Source: Candidatus Electrothrix scaldis (GTDB taxonomy: Bacteria > Desulfobacterota > Desulfobulbia > Desulfobulbales > Desulfobulbaceae). Taken from it: a stretch of DNA of 64,000 nt. The translations under genes and the position numbers were made by a program. Position 1 is the first letter of the stretch, and every line of letters starts with the position of its first letter. A model generated the notes under the pieces. It was not told where the DNA came from. It ran no database searches and saw nothing but the letters and a program-made list of their open reading frames with translations. Location: contig CP138355.1 in assembly GCA_033584155.1 (NCBI GenBank), positions 496,001-560,000 of the forward strand, in the 5' to 3' direction. Positions 63,935-64,000 of this stretch are shown in pieces.

Positions 63935-64000
63935 ATGAGCTTATTCGAAGTGAATACTGCAACATGCAATAAAGACGGAATATGTGCGGCTGTTTGTCCA
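63935..64000 (+). CDS. ferredoxin-domain protein, cut by the window edge
   Basis: Only the first 22 residues are present: MSLFEVNTATCNKDGICAAVCP. The CxxxxxCxxxCP start is that of a bacterial 4Fe-4S ferredoxin domain. The same beginning occurs in nitroreductase proteins carrying an N-terminal ferredoxin. AAGGGGA precedes the ATG. Confidence 0.75.
   Translation, partial: MSLFEVNTATCNKDGICAAVCP

Overview
The window looks like the chromosome of a sulfate-reducing, Gram-negative bacterium of the Desulfobulbales type. The strongest evidence is a complete dsrA-dsrB-dsrD operon of the reductive type. Supporting it are outer-membrane genes (MlaA-like, LolA-like, a beta-barrel candidate), an EF-G of the 'HIDSGKTT' class, and a set of lipid genes known from a few anaerobes. 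A large trypsin/STAND/WD40 protein and three AAA-ATPase/PD-(D/E)XK proteins are the kind of genes abundant in cable bacteria and other multicellular or large-genome deltaproteobacteria; a cable-bacterium assignment is only a guess. No rRNA, tRNA, CRISPR array or prophage was seen.

Layout. 0.1-6.5 kb: trypsin-STAND-WD40 conflict-type protein, an orphan antitoxin followed by a wrecked vapC, a small membrane protein, and a c-heme lipoprotein. 6.6-18.2 kb (mostly minus strand): recD, a CrtI-like oxidoreductase, two tandem near-identical AAA-ATPase/nuclease genes, a miniature IS3-like relic with a truncated PIN-like gene, then a tight three-gene unit (ACP, fused KS/chain-length-factor, B12-binding radical SAM). 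18.3-24.7 kb: a secreted Cys-containing protein, ychF, argB-argD, a small Cys-rich protein, a PilZ protein and an exported protein. 24.8-33.4 kb (minus strand): isochorismatase-like hydrolase, alaS, ketosynthase, ACP, CrtI-like, PAS/zinc protein, CrtI-like, ending at a terminator. 33.7-40.8 kb (minus strand): dsrABD, eukaryotic-type hisA, a RecA/KaiC-like ATPase, fusA. 41.1-46.9 kb: an intact IS1380-family element with 5-bp target duplication, an AT-rich pair of unknown genes, and a third AAA-ATPase/nuclease. 46.9-54.7 kb: a GAF-GAF sigma-54 activator divergent from a small gene plus a LolA-like/FtsX-permease x2/ATPase/beta-barrel operon. 54.7-64 kb: 23-bp iteron-like repeats, nitroreductase, methyltransferases, GNAT, vapBC, alpha/beta hydrolase, MlaA-like protein, a large secreted DUF4091/GH123-like protein, a relic of another surface protein, and the start of a ferredoxin-domain gene.

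Two systems stand out. First, three CrtI-like flavoenzymes, two ACPs, three ketosynthase domains (one a chain-length-factor-like domain fused to an active KS) and a B12 radical SAM enzyme are spread over three minus-strand loci. Together they match the families proposed to make ladderane or related unusual acyl chains, so an uncharacterised lipid or polyene pathway is likely. Second, the 49.2-54.7 kb exporter operon is preceded by a candidate sigma-54 (-24/-12) promoter and two related palindromic sites, beside a divergently transcribed sigma-54 activator. This suggests a self-contained regulated envelope-transport module.
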